A model generated the notes under the pieces. That model ran no database searches, was not told the DNA's origin, and saw only the letters and a list, made by a program, of their open reading frames with translations. Below, piece after piece: positions 16,655-24,870 of a DNA stretch of 64,000 nucleotides. Location of the stretch: the NCBI GenBank assembly GCA_942491575.1, contig CALOBT010000031.1, forward strand, positions 124,001-188,000. The letters are read 5' to 3'. Position numbers and translations under genes: made by a program. The DNA is from CAZHNW01 sp942491575 (GTDB taxonomy: Bacteria > Spirochaetota > UBA4802 > UBA5550). Numbering within the stretch: position 1 is the first letter of the stretch; each line of letters opens with the position of its first letter.

Positions 16655-17347
16655 ATGTTTTCAAAGCGCAGCTTGATAATACCGGTGCTACTTATCACCG
16701 TCTTTATGTTCGTTTCGGATCTCATGGCCGAGACCTGGAAGATTACCTCACTTGACTGGCAGCCCTATTCCGGTTCTGATATGAAAAACAAGGGAACATC
16801 TGTACTGAAACTGCGGAATATTCTGAAGAAAGGAGGAATCAACCTGATCGTGGAATTCTACCCATGGAAAAGGGCTCAGTTTCTTGCAAAACAGAAGGGC
16901 TATGTAGGATATTTTCCAGCCTGGCCGGAAGAGGTTTCCGCCGGATTTACCGGTTCAAAACCGGTAGACTGGTCATATCTCGGCGCATTGACTTATAAGG
17001 GGTCAGGTGTGCAATGGAAGAGCATCGATTATATTTTCCAGAATTACAGGGTTGGCGTGGTGCAGACATATGTCTACCCGGCACAGGTAAGAAGTGCAAT
17101 AAAAAAATATCGTAGTAATGTTGATTATGCACCGGATGAAACAGCCCTTTTGAAAAAGCTGGCTGCGGGGAGGAACAAGATTGCCCTCACTGATCCATCT
17201 GTTATGTTGTACCTTGCGAGAAAGAAAGGGATTAAGAACATTGTTGTTTTAAAGAAAAAAATTCAGGTAAAGGCTCTTGTAGTGGCATTCAGACAGGACC
17301 CGGATAATATAAAACGTCTTAAGCTGTTGAACAAGCTTTTAAAATAA
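16655..17347 (+). CDS. Second orphan SBP_bac_3-like binding protein
   Basis: A product of 230 residues from ATG 16655, which has GGAGG 6 bases upstream (the upstream ATG at 16628 has none). The signal peptide ends near MAETWK. It parallels the divergent binding protein: WKITSLDWQPYSGSDMKNKG, NLIVEFYPWKRAQFLAKQK and YRVGVVQTYVY correspond to matching segments there, so the two look like diverged duplicates. It lacks the DGLFPEY loop, having GYFPAWPEE. It precedes the chemoreceptor gene by 306 bases. A chemotaxis or signalling role is inferred from context, not shown. Confidence 0.72.
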   Translation: MFSKRSLIIPVLLITVFMFVSDLMAETWKITSLDWQPYSGSDMKNKGTSVLKLRNILKKGGINLIVEFYPWKRAQFLAKQKGYVGYFPAWPEEVSAGFTGSKPVDWSYLGALTYKGSGVQWKSIDYIFQNYRVGVVQTYVYPAQVRSAIKKYRSNVDYAPDETALLKKLAAGRNKIALTDPSVMLYLARKKGIKNIVVLKKKIQVKALVVAFRQDPDNIKRLKLLNKLLK

Positions 17348-17492
17348 TAATCATATTATTATTTTATCTGCTATGAATATAGAAATGTATGTGTTTTCAA
17401 AAATATTACAGATTCTTTAATTATTATCAAGAACTGTAATATTTTTTCATATTGTGCAACGTGTTTTTATTTATTTTATTGAATATAATGCA

Positions 17493-17547
17493 CCCTGAAA
17501 GCTCCCCCCATAGGGGAAGTGACGGTGTTTTTAAATAATCTTCAGGG
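17493..17547 (+). other. Structured element upstream of the chemoreceptor
   Basis: CCCTGAAAG (17493-17501) pairs with CTTCAGGG (17540-17547) with one bulge, enclosing a second hairpin TCCCC/GGGGA (17503-17507/17513-17517) and a single-stranded TGACGGTG stretch. It lies about 107 bases before the start codon. I could not match it to a riboswitch consensus. The rest of the 306-base gap is AT-rich without clear promoter boxes. Confidence 0.35.
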
Positions 17548-17653
17548 CAGGATCAGATAAATATCATATCAACTTGAAAAAACAAATTGAATTATTCTGT
17601 ATTTTATGACATTCTAATAGTTGATTCTATAATGCAACCAGGAGGGTCTTGCA

Positions 17654-19165
17654 ATGAAACTGGTATCGAGTATAATGAAATTTTTTAGAAGAGGGGATAA
17701 CGGAAATACGAAAAGCAGCAAGCTCTATCCTGTAGCGACTGAAAAAGATACAATTAAAAAAAAGAATATTAGAAAAGACTCAGGGATGCGAAAAATATCT
17801 TCAAGTGGCTTTTTTAAAAATGTTAGCCTGAAAAATAAATTTATCCTTCCGACTGGCTCCGTAATCATAATTTCGTTTATCATATTTATAATTTTCCTGA
17901 TAAATAGTCAAATGAGTAAATATGAAATATCATTAAATGAAAAGGCCACACGTATCGTTTTTCTTGTAAACACTTCCAATGTTAACAATCTATGGAATTT
18001 TAATACTAAGGCGCTCAATGAAAACTGTGGTGCATTTTTTAAAGATAAAGATATAATAAGTATAAAAATTATGGATAGCAGCAATAAAGAGGTAATTAAT
18101 TTAAGCAGAAAAGTTGAGGGAGGGAAAAAACTCCTCAGGAAAGAAGAAATGATGCGGGAAGGATCAAAAATCGGCATCGTGGAAATTATTTTTTCTGATT
18201 ACCAGATAAGAGAACAGGTGGCATCCCTGCGGAATCAATTAATAATTCTTACTCTCATTATTGTATCCCTCATTATTTTCATCATGAGTCTTATCTCAAA
18301 TGCCGCATTTAAACCTTTGGGGTTGCTAATGGAAGGCTTGCGGCACCTGACGGAAGGAAAACTCAATACAAGGGTGACGGTAAGGTCTTCCGATGAGATA
18401 GGTCAGCTTTCTGAGTCTTTCAATTATTTTGTCGAGACTATCGGGTCCATTATTCAGAATGTGAAAGAGAGTACTGATTCAATTGCGATTGCTTCAGAGG
18501 AAGTAAAGGAAACATCCAAAAGCCTAAATGAAGGAGCCAGCTCGCAGGCAGCAACCGTGGAAGAGGTCACCTCTTCAATGGAAGAAATAGCCGCCGCTAT
18601 CAGTCAGAATGCTGAAAATTCAAGAAATACGGACAAAGTGGCAAGGGGTGCCGCAGATATGGCAATCGAAGGCGGAGAGGCGGTCAATCAGACAGTCGCA
18701 GCAATGGAAAAAATTTCTGAGAAAATTACGCTGATAGAAGATATTTCCTATCAGACCAATCTTCTTGCCCTGAATGCCGCCATTGAAGCCGCGAGGGCGG
18801 GAGAGTTCGGAAGGGGATTCGCTGTTGTAGCGGGAGAGGTGAGAAAGCTTGCAGAGAAAAGCCAAATAGCCGCGAAAGAAATCAGCGGACTATCCCTGGA
18901 AAGTGTAAAAATTGCTGAAAGTGCAGGTGAGCTTCTGAGCAAAATCGTTCCCGGGATTCAGCAAACCTCTGAACTCGTACAGGGGATTACCCGGGCCTCT
19001 GAGGAGCAGGATACCGGTGCAAATCAGATAAATACAGGAATGAGTGAACTGAACGATGTTACGCAGCAGAATGCATCCATATCGGAGGAACTTGCCTCAA
19101 CAGCTGAGGCATTAAGCGATCATGCTATCAGTATTAAAGATAAAATGAATTATTTTAAAAGTTAA
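17654..19165 (+). CDS. Methyl-accepting chemotaxis protein
   Basis: 503 residues: an extended basic cytoplasmic N-terminus (about 1-60), a membrane helix (about 66-90), a short periplasmic domain (about 91-190), a second helix (190-212), HAMP (213-265) and the signalling domain. The hairpin tip is ISYQTNLLALNAAIEAARAG followed by EFGRGFAVVAGEVRKLAEKS, the canonical CheA/CheW-binding sequence. AGGAGGG lies 9 bases before the ATG. The small ligand domain makes direct binding of a periplasmic protein plausible, and two orphan solute-binding proteins lie just upstream. The 60-residue N-terminal extension is unusual for the family. Confidence 0.93.
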   Translation: MKLVSSIMKFFRRGDNGNTKSSKLYPVATEKDTIKKKNIRKDSGMRKISSSGFFKNVSLKNKFILPTGSVIIISFIIFIIFLINSQMSKYEISLNEKATRIVFLVNTSNVNNLWNFNTKALNENCGAFFKDKDIISIKIMDSSNKEVINLSRKVEGGKKLLRKEEMMREGSKIGIVEIIFSDYQIREQVASLRNQLIILTLIIVSLIIFIMSLISNAAFKPLGLLMEGLRHLTEGKLNTRVTVRSSDEIGQLSESFNYFVETIGSIIQNVKESTDSIAIASEEVKETSKSLNEGASSQAATVEEVTSSMEEIAAAISQNAENSRNTDKVARGAADMAIEGGEAVNQTVAAMEKISEKITLIEDISYQTNLLALNAAIEAARAGEFGRGFAVVAGEVRKLAEKSQIAAKEISGLSLESVKIAESAGELLSKIVPGIQQTSELVQGITRASEEQDTGANQINTGMSELNDVTQQNASISEELASTAEALSDHAISIKDKMNYFKS

Positions 19166-19290
19166 CTGCCTGAAAGAAAATATTTTCAGATGAAAAGTGG
19201 TAAAGATAAAAACAGAAAACTGCATGCTGCAGGTATTTATAATATAACGGGTGTGAGGTTAAAAATGTACGAAGAATAAAAGAATTTTAT

Positions 19291-19319
19291 TTGAATACAT
19301 CCGTCTTATGACTTATAAT
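19291..19319 (+). promoter_or_regulatory. Sigma-70-type promoter of the porin-like gene
   Basis: TTGAAT (19291-19296) and TATAAT (19314-19319) with a 17-base spacer, 33 bases upstream of the ATG at 19353; AGGAGGA follows as ribosome binding site. Confidence 0.7.
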
Positions 19320-19352
19320 TACAACAAGTGAAAATCAATCAGGAGGAATCTC

Positions 19353-20117
19353 ATGTTGAAAAAAATTTCAAAAGTCATACTGGCAATAATAATCGCAGGG
19401 GGTATTTATACCGGCACGGCCTCTGCGGAAGGTAAATCTCTGGGAATATCTGCAGGTATTGATTACCAGAGTACCTATCTATGGAGGGGAACATACTTTT
19501 ATGGAAAAGGGGTGTTTTTTCCGAAGGTGAGTTATGATGTAATGGGGTCAGGTCTTTTCCTTTCGGTATGGGCGGAACTTGCTGATGACTATCTCTTCGA
19601 TGGAGATAAAACTCATAAAGATTTACAATCAACAGATTTCGGTATCGATTACTCCAAGACCTTTGCGGAGTTTATAACTGTCGGTGCGGGTTTCTGGTAT
19701 TTTATGCTGTGGGAAACTGACTATTCATTCATGTACTGGTATCTGTCTGTCGGTTTAGCTCTTCCTCTTAATCCGACTATTACTATATATCATGACATTT
19801 ACCAGAAAGAACAGGCCAATGACGGACAGTACTCTGACATTTATATTCAGCTTGCTCTGAGTCATGCAATTGAACTAACCAAGGAAGCCTCAATTACTCC
19901 TGGTGCCGCAATTGGATATTATCGGAATAAGGGATTTGATAGAAACGGTATAAGTGACATTGATCTCAAGGCAGAACTTGCCGTTACGAAAGGAATGGTC
20001 ACCTATACCGGTGGTTTTCACCTGATAATTGTGCCAACCGAAGATTATTATAAAGTTGGTACCGAGGATGATATCGTTCGCTACTACGCCAAGTTTGGTG
20101 TCAGTCTGAGTTTTTAA
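19353..20117 (+). CDS. Outer-membrane beta-barrel protein (TorF/porin-like)
   Basis: 254 residues with a signal peptide (MLKKISKVILAIIIAGGIYT, cleavage near ASA). The mature chain alternates polar and aromatic residues in amphipathic strands (GIDYQSTYLWRGTYFYGKG, FITVGAGFWYFML, ITIYHDIYQKEQ) and ends in Phe (KFGVSLSF), the barrel-assembly signal. The opening SAGIDYQSTYLWRG resembles the TorF-type putative porins. It has its own promoter and a shared bidirectional terminator. The substrate is unknown. Confidence 0.7.
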   Translation: MLKKISKVILAIIIAGGIYTGTASAEGKSLGISAGIDYQSTYLWRGTYFYGKGVFFPKVSYDVMGSGLFLSVWAELADDYLFDGDKTHKDLQSTDFGIDYSKTFAEFITVGAGFWYFMLWETDYSFMYWYLSVGLALPLNPTITIYHDIYQKEQANDGQYSDIYIQLALSHAIELTKEASITPGAAIGYYRNKGFDRNGISDIDLKAELAVTKGMVTYTGGFHLIIVPTEDYYKVGTEDDIVRYYAKFGVSLSF

Positions 20118-20141
20118 TTATTACTGATAATAAATATTTTA

Positions 20142-20175
20142 AATTAAAAGCCCTCCGCAGTGAGGGCTTTTAATT
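20142..20175. terminator. Bidirectional terminator
   Basis: AATTAAAAGCCCTC (20142-20155) and GAGGGCTTTTAATT (20162-20175) are perfect inverted repeats with A/T flanks, so a U-tract forms on both strands. It separates the porin-like gene from the convergent giant repeat gene, whose stop is directly adjacent. Confidence 0.92.
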
Positions 20176-23100
20176 TTAAAAGACCCACAGAACCTTATGC
20201 CTTATCTTTCCATCGATCTCAGTTCGCTTGTAGAGGCCCTTAAGTATGGAGAATTTTTTAAAGCCGGTATCCTCTTCGGTTTCATAGTTCCAGAGGAGCC
20301 CCCAGAGCATACCCATTGAGTGATAGCGGCGCACCGGCTTCTTTACCTCGTGCCAGAGGGTTCCCAGGAGGACCATGCGGCGGTCACGCCCTTCGTTAAT
20401 TTTTTCATTTCTATAATAGGCAAGGCCAAGGAGTCCCAGGTCGAAGGCCCCCTCTTTATCGTGATGCAGATATGTCAGGCCCGCAATGCTCCAGAAGCGC
20501 CACTCCTCACCGGTGCGGCTGTAGTACCAGAGGGGCTGCAGGCTATGACTGAAGTGATTGGCGTCGCGCCGGGCGTGGGCCAGTATATAAAGAACATCAA
20601 AGCTGTACTTCGGCTGATTCACGTAACTGTCATAGCGCGCCAGCATGCCGTAGAAAAGCCTGAAGCGGCGTATCTCCGGTGAGACATCGACCCTGAAGGT
20701 GCCGAGAAAAAATCTGAAGCTGTCGAGGTTTTGTCTCCTGTAGTGACGGTGATCAAAGAGAAGCCATAAATTCTGGCGGCTGTAGTTGCTGTCCCGGTGC
20801 CAGTAGGAGCCCAGGAGCACTGTGGTTCGCCAGTCCTTTCCCTTCCCGAAGTAAGAAAGTATGGGGGGAAGGAAGAGATGACTTTCACTGTCACGGATCT
20901 GGTACCGGGCAAACAATGGAAAGAGCATGAAGCGGTTGAAATTATTCTTTCGGCGCCAGGTTTTGTCGAAGAGTCCCAGAATATTAACCTGTTTCTCATG
21001 GGGTGTGCGATTATAATAGTATAGGGGGAGGAAGTAACTACGGCTTCGTTTCCCGTTACGGCTGTAGAATCGGTCGATGATGCCGAGGGTGTTCCAGTGT
21101 ACTTCCTTTTCTGATGAGTACCGGTAAACCAGGGGCAGTACAGGAAACCAGAAACGGCTGTACCATGTTTTGCTTTCGTTGCTGCCGTGTCTCTCACGCG
21201 AAAGGAACATGAGCAGGTTCCAGTGGAGACTGCTCATGTATGAACTTCCCCCCGAATGCCCCGAGGCGCTTCGGTGATAGTAGAGAGGAAAAAACCATGA
21301 CCGGTTAACCTTTGTTGGAAAATACCTGTATCTGCCGGCTGAATAAATTCTTTCCTGCTGCCGATAGCTGCCGTAATGGAAGAGACCCCAGAGGCTGTAA
21401 AAGGAGGAGTCCCCCTTTGCATACCAGCTGCGTACCCCGGCGAGTCCCATGAGGAGCCAGAGGCGTCCGGAATCTTTCCGTGACCAGTAGGAATAGAGGG
21501 GGAAAAATCTCGATGATCCGTCTCCCCCTGCCGTGGATGTGAAATTGATCAGCCCCCACAAAAGTGAGTGAACGCTTTTTTCTTTTTTGATAAAATTTTC
21601 ATATTTATAGAGTCCCAGGAGGAGACTGTGTTTCCGGTAATCAGGTTTTGCATACCAGTGATACCCCAGGAGAAATAATCGACGGTAGCCGTCATAGGAG
21701 CCGTTGCTGTTTCTTCTTGAGCGGTATCCGTAGTATAGGAGTGGCAGACCGATAAGACTTCCCCTTTCCATGTCAGGTTTTTTTTCGATACCGCTTCTTG
21801 ACCATCCGGAGAAAAAATATAATGGAAAGAAAAAGTGTTTCGTGTAACTGTCCGTATATGAGTCTTCCATGGGAGTGCCGTTTTCTTCCCCGGTGCCCCG
21901 GGGAGGTGTTATCCGGTAACGGTAATGCCTCTGCCGGGTCCCGTGATAAAACACGGGGAGCAGTGGTATGGCGAGGTGGCGGTAACTGTTATCCTTTTCG
22001 ATTTTTTTCCGGTGATAGAAGAGTGGATTGATGATATGTCGGTACCTGGTTATTTCTTCCTTCCCCACCCCGTCAAAAACAGCGCTGCTGTAGAAGAGGG
22101 GACTGATATACTGTTCGCGCCTGCGATTATCCTGAAACTTTTTTTTGTGCCATACCAGTGGGAATATCCTCCACCCTGAACGTTTCGGCGAACTGTACCA
22201 GTTAACGATGGGCCAGAGAATGTCATGTTCCCGAAGTTTTTCCTTCGCATCGTATTCGTCCCAGTAGAGGTTCAGCAGCCAGGCCCGCATCCAGGAGCCC
22301 TTCTCCTTCTGGCTTCCGTAGAAGGGGAATAAAACAAAGTATTCCACGGAGGTCTTTTCGGCTTTATACCAGAGGAAAACTGGCGGTGCCACATAGATGC
22401 GGTCATCAGAAGCGGTATCCCAGGTGAACCATGAAAGCGGGAGGAGACGAAAGTGACGTCGTGTGTCCCCCCGTTCATAGGCGAGCCAGCCGAATAGGAG
22501 TTTAAATCCGAAAAAATTATATGAGTTGTCCCTGTCAAAGGTGCGTTTCTTTGAGAGAACCGGTGTCTTCCCGTTAGATTTATCCGCAGCGAGTTCAGGG
22601 ATTTCTTCTGTGGTGGTCTTTGAGATCAGGGACTTTTCGTCAGTATCGAATTTTTCGGGTGATTCCTTCGGGGCATTGACGGTAATTCGTGTTGAGATGC
22701 TTGCAAGGTCATAGAACCAGGAGAAGTCAGTGTCAAGGTACCACTTACCCCTGTATTTCCCGATACCGAGACCCGGGGTGAAGGGCCCCGTGGCGAGGCT
22801 TTTGGAGAGACCCAGAAGATTCAGTGTGAGGGAGCGGCGCTTCGTTTTATAGGAAAGGTATACCGGGAATATCATTGTCCCGCTGCTGCTTTTCAGTCTC
22901 CAGCTGTAGTAGATGGGAAGGGCATGGCGGTAATAATGTTTCTTTCGAAAATACTGCCAGCTGAACCAGGGCCACGCCCAGGTGGTTTCCCGGTTTTCGC
23001 TCCACCGGTGATAATGGAAGAGACCGAAGGAGAGGCCCCGTTTTTCATGGGTGCTCCCGGGCCTGAAGTAGAAGGGGGCAAAGACACGGTAGCCCCCGGG

Positions 23101-24636
23101 ACTGCTGTTGTAAAAAACAAGGGGAAGGAGCCAGAAGCGTTCAAGGTCGCCGTTGCTTCCCTTCTTCCAGTCGAAGAGCCACAGGAGGTTTACATGATGA
23201 CCGTCGAATCGTTTATAGCTGCTGAAAAATATTGGCACGATGGGGAACCATATTTTTCTCGAAAGGAGTCTCCGCCGGTCATCATCAGGTGAAACAATAT
23301 TTGTCTGGTGCCAGCCTCCGAGGGGATTCAGGTGACGTTTTTTCTCCGCCATGAGGTCCCTTTTACTTCCCTCCAGATAAAGGGTCTTTTCCTTCCATGA
23401 GAAATGGAGAAGGGGCAGAATATGAAGGTAGCTGCTGTTTCGGTCGTGGCCTGAGAGGAATAGTGGCAGAACGTGACGGTAACCCCCGTTCCGGTCATAG
23501 CCGGAAAGATAAAGGGGGGGGAGAAAATGACGGTATCCCGAAGGGCCGTTCCTGCTGAACCATAGGGGGAAAAACCAGAATCGTTTCAGCCTTCCGTCTT
23601 TACTTTTTGACCAGTCAATGATCCAGAAAAGATTTGTATGGCTGCCGTAGCGTGTATCGTTGCTGTGGAAGACCAGGGGCAGAATGGGAAACCAGAAGAG
23701 CCTTTCAAGAAGTGAGGCATCGCTGCTCCGGTTGCGGCGGTGTGACACAAAAAGGGGTGTGACGATGGTTCTATTTCTCGTATATGGTTTCCCTGTTTTT
23801 GTTGTGATTCCCTCCTGTTTCCAGCTCATGAAGAGGGGAGGCGCCAGGTGAAGGTATCTCTCACACCCCCAGAATACCAGGGGGGTAAGCCAGAATCGTT
23901 TCATCCTCTCATTTCCCTGGAGGGTGTTCCAGCTGTAATCGAGAAGCCATAAAAAGTTTCGATGGCCCCCTCTTGCGGTCTTATGATGATAGGTCAATGG
24001 AAGAAGGGGGGCCCACCAGGTATATCGATTATTCTCCGGTTCTTTATATGATTGATAGACATAGAATGGATTTATCTGCAACTTCTCATGAATTTTATTC
24101 CCGGGTTCACTGAAGCTTGACCAGTAGGCAAGTGGTGTAAATGTCCATCGGGAGGAGTACCTGTTATATCCCCGGTCATGTCCCCACCAGATCAGGTAGA
24201 AAAGGGACCTCAGCTGGCTGTCAGGGGTAAGGTGAGAATAATAGGGAAGTGATACTGTCAGGTCATCAGTCCCGTCTATACGATGATACCAGGTGAGCAG
24301 GGGAAGTACTGTACGTTTCCTGTTATCGACCTTGCTCCGGAGGCCGTAATAGAAGGGAAGTATCCGGAGAGAACGGTAACGCGGGTAATCCGTATGCTTG
24401 AACAACCAGAAAATCATCAGGGCATGGTGGCCTTCCCATTTTTCTTTTTCCACCGCAAAGGCATTTATACTGAATTTTTCTTCTTTTTCGCTGCCGTAAT
24501 ATTTATTGCTGTCTTCATAGAGGTCTGAAAAATCTCCGGTTTCACCTGCGTGGAGTGACACTGTCAGCATCGCGAAACCGATGATAGCGGCAGAAATTGC
24601 GGGAATAGTGCGAAAAAGGTATTCTTTTTTTATCAT
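20176..24636 (-). CDS. Giant secreted aromatic-proline repeat protein (1486 aa)
   Basis: The signal peptide is about 30 residues (LFRTIPAISAAIIGFAML to LHAGE). After a short charged stretch, essentially the whole chain is one degenerate repeat of about 25-40 residues. Its core is two to three large hydrophobics, Pro, Leu, then Y/F/W-rich residues and a basic turn, as in RILPFYYGLRS, RFWFFPLWFSRN, HVLPLFLSGHDR, YFLPLYYYNRT. I count about 38 cores by eye. A longer unit of the form NLLWLFDW...GRLKRFW recurs at least three times. Trp, Tyr, Phe, Arg and His are strikingly frequent; cysteine is nearly absent. Regular short beta segments joined by polar turns suggest a beta-solenoid, propeller array or large barrel in the envelope. 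No known domain recognised. Confidence 0.75.
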   Translation of the reverse strand: MIKKEYLFRTIPAISAAIIGFAMLTVSLHAGETGDFSDLYEDSNKYYGSEKEEKFSINAFAVEKEKWEGHHALMIFWLFKHTDYPRYRSLRILPFYYGLRSKVDNRKRTVLPLLTWYHRIDGTDDLTVSLPYYSHLTPDSQLRSLFYLIWWGHDRGYNRYSSRWTFTPLAYWSSFSEPGNKIHEKLQINPFYVYQSYKEPENNRYTWWAPLLPLTYHHKTARGGHRNFLWLLDYSWNTLQGNERMKRFWLTPLVFWGCERYLHLAPPLFMSWKQEGITTKTGKPYTRNRTIVTPLFVSHRRNRSSDASLLERLFWFPILPLVFHSNDTRYGSHTNLFWIIDWSKSKDGRLKRFWFFPLWFSRNGPSGYRHFLPPLYLSGYDRNGGYRHVLPLFLSGHDRNSSYLHILPLLHFSWKEKTLYLEGSKRDLMAEKKRHLNPLGGWHQTNIVSPDDDRRRLLSRKIWFPIVPIFFSSYKRFDGHHVNLLWLFDWKKGSNGDLERFWLLPLVFYNSSPGGYRVFAPFYFRPGSTHEKRGLSFGLFHYHRWSENRETTWAWPWFSWQYFRKKHYYRHALPIYYSWRLKSSSGTMIFPVYLSYKTKRRSLTLNLLGLSKSLATGPFTPGLGIGKYRGKWYLDTDFSWFYDLASISTRITVNAPKESPEKFDTDEKSLISKTTTEEIPELAADKSNGKTPVLSKKRTFDRDNSYNFFGFKLLFGWLAYERGDTRRHFRLLPLSWFTWDTASDDRIYVAPPVFLWYKAEKTSVEYFVLFPFYGSQKEKGSWMRAWLLNLYWDEYDAKEKLREHDILWPIVNWYSSPKRSGWRIFPLVWHKKKFQDNRRREQYISPLFYSSAVFDGVGKEEITRYRHIINPLFYHRKKIEKDNSYRHLAIPLLPVFYHGTRQRHYRYRITPPRGTGEENGTPMEDSYTDSYTKHFFFPLYFFSGWSRSGIEKKPDMERGSLIGLPLLYYGYRSRRNSNGSYDGYRRLFLLGYHWYAKPDYRKHSLLLGLYKYENFIKKEKSVHSLLWGLINFTSTAGGDGSSRFFPLYSYWSRKDSGRLWLLMGLAGVRSWYAKGDSSFYSLWGLFHYGSYRQQERIYSAGRYRYFPTKVNRSWFFPLYYHRSASGHSGGSSYMSSLHWNLLMFLSRERHGSNESKTWYSRFWFPVLPLVYRYSSEKEVHWNTLGIIDRFYSRNGKRSRSYFLPLYYYNRTPHEKQVNILGLFDKTWRRKNNFNRFMLFPLFARYQIRDSESHLFLPPILSYFGKGKDWRTTVLLGSYWHRDSNYSRQNLWLLFDHRHYRRQNLDSFRFFLGTFRVDVSPEIRRFRLFYGMLARYDSYVNQPKYSFDVLYILAHARRDANHFSHSLQPLWYYSRTGEEWRFWSIAGLTYLHHDKEGAFDLGLLGLAYYRNEKINEGRDRRMVLLGTLWHEVKKPVRRYHSMGMLWGLLWNYETEEDTGFKKFSILKGLYKRTEIDGKIRHKVLWVF

Positions 24637-24746
24637 TGGGTACCGAATTCCGGAGTATAATAGAGGACTATCTTCTCACAGAAGCTTTACTGTAATCAAT
24701 TAAAATTTTGTTTGATTTGTGTGAAATGAAGGATATAAGAATTCCT

Positions 24747-24775
24747 TTGACAAAGAATGTAACTATCGATAAAAT
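24747..24775 (+). promoter_or_regulatory. Sigma-70-type promoter of the tandem kinase operon
   Basis: TTGACA (24747-24752) and TAAAAT (24770-24775) are separated by exactly 17 bases, 95 bases upstream of the first kinase start. Confidence 0.7.
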
Positions 24776-24870
24776 ACTACAGGATTTTTGTGAGTAGATA
24801 AATGAATAATAAAGTAATACATACTATTTATGGAGCATTGGAAATACCTTCGTATGGCAATTCTTAAAAA

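Noticed and set aside
20176..24636. CRISPR-like or tandem DNA repeats in the 1486-codon gene
   Set aside because: The periodicity is at protein level and degenerate; no identical DNA direct repeats with unique spacers were seen.
24802..24867. A 21-codon leader ORF before the first 7TM-DISM kinase
   Set aside because: It has no good ribosome site and no codon pattern typical of an attenuator peptide.
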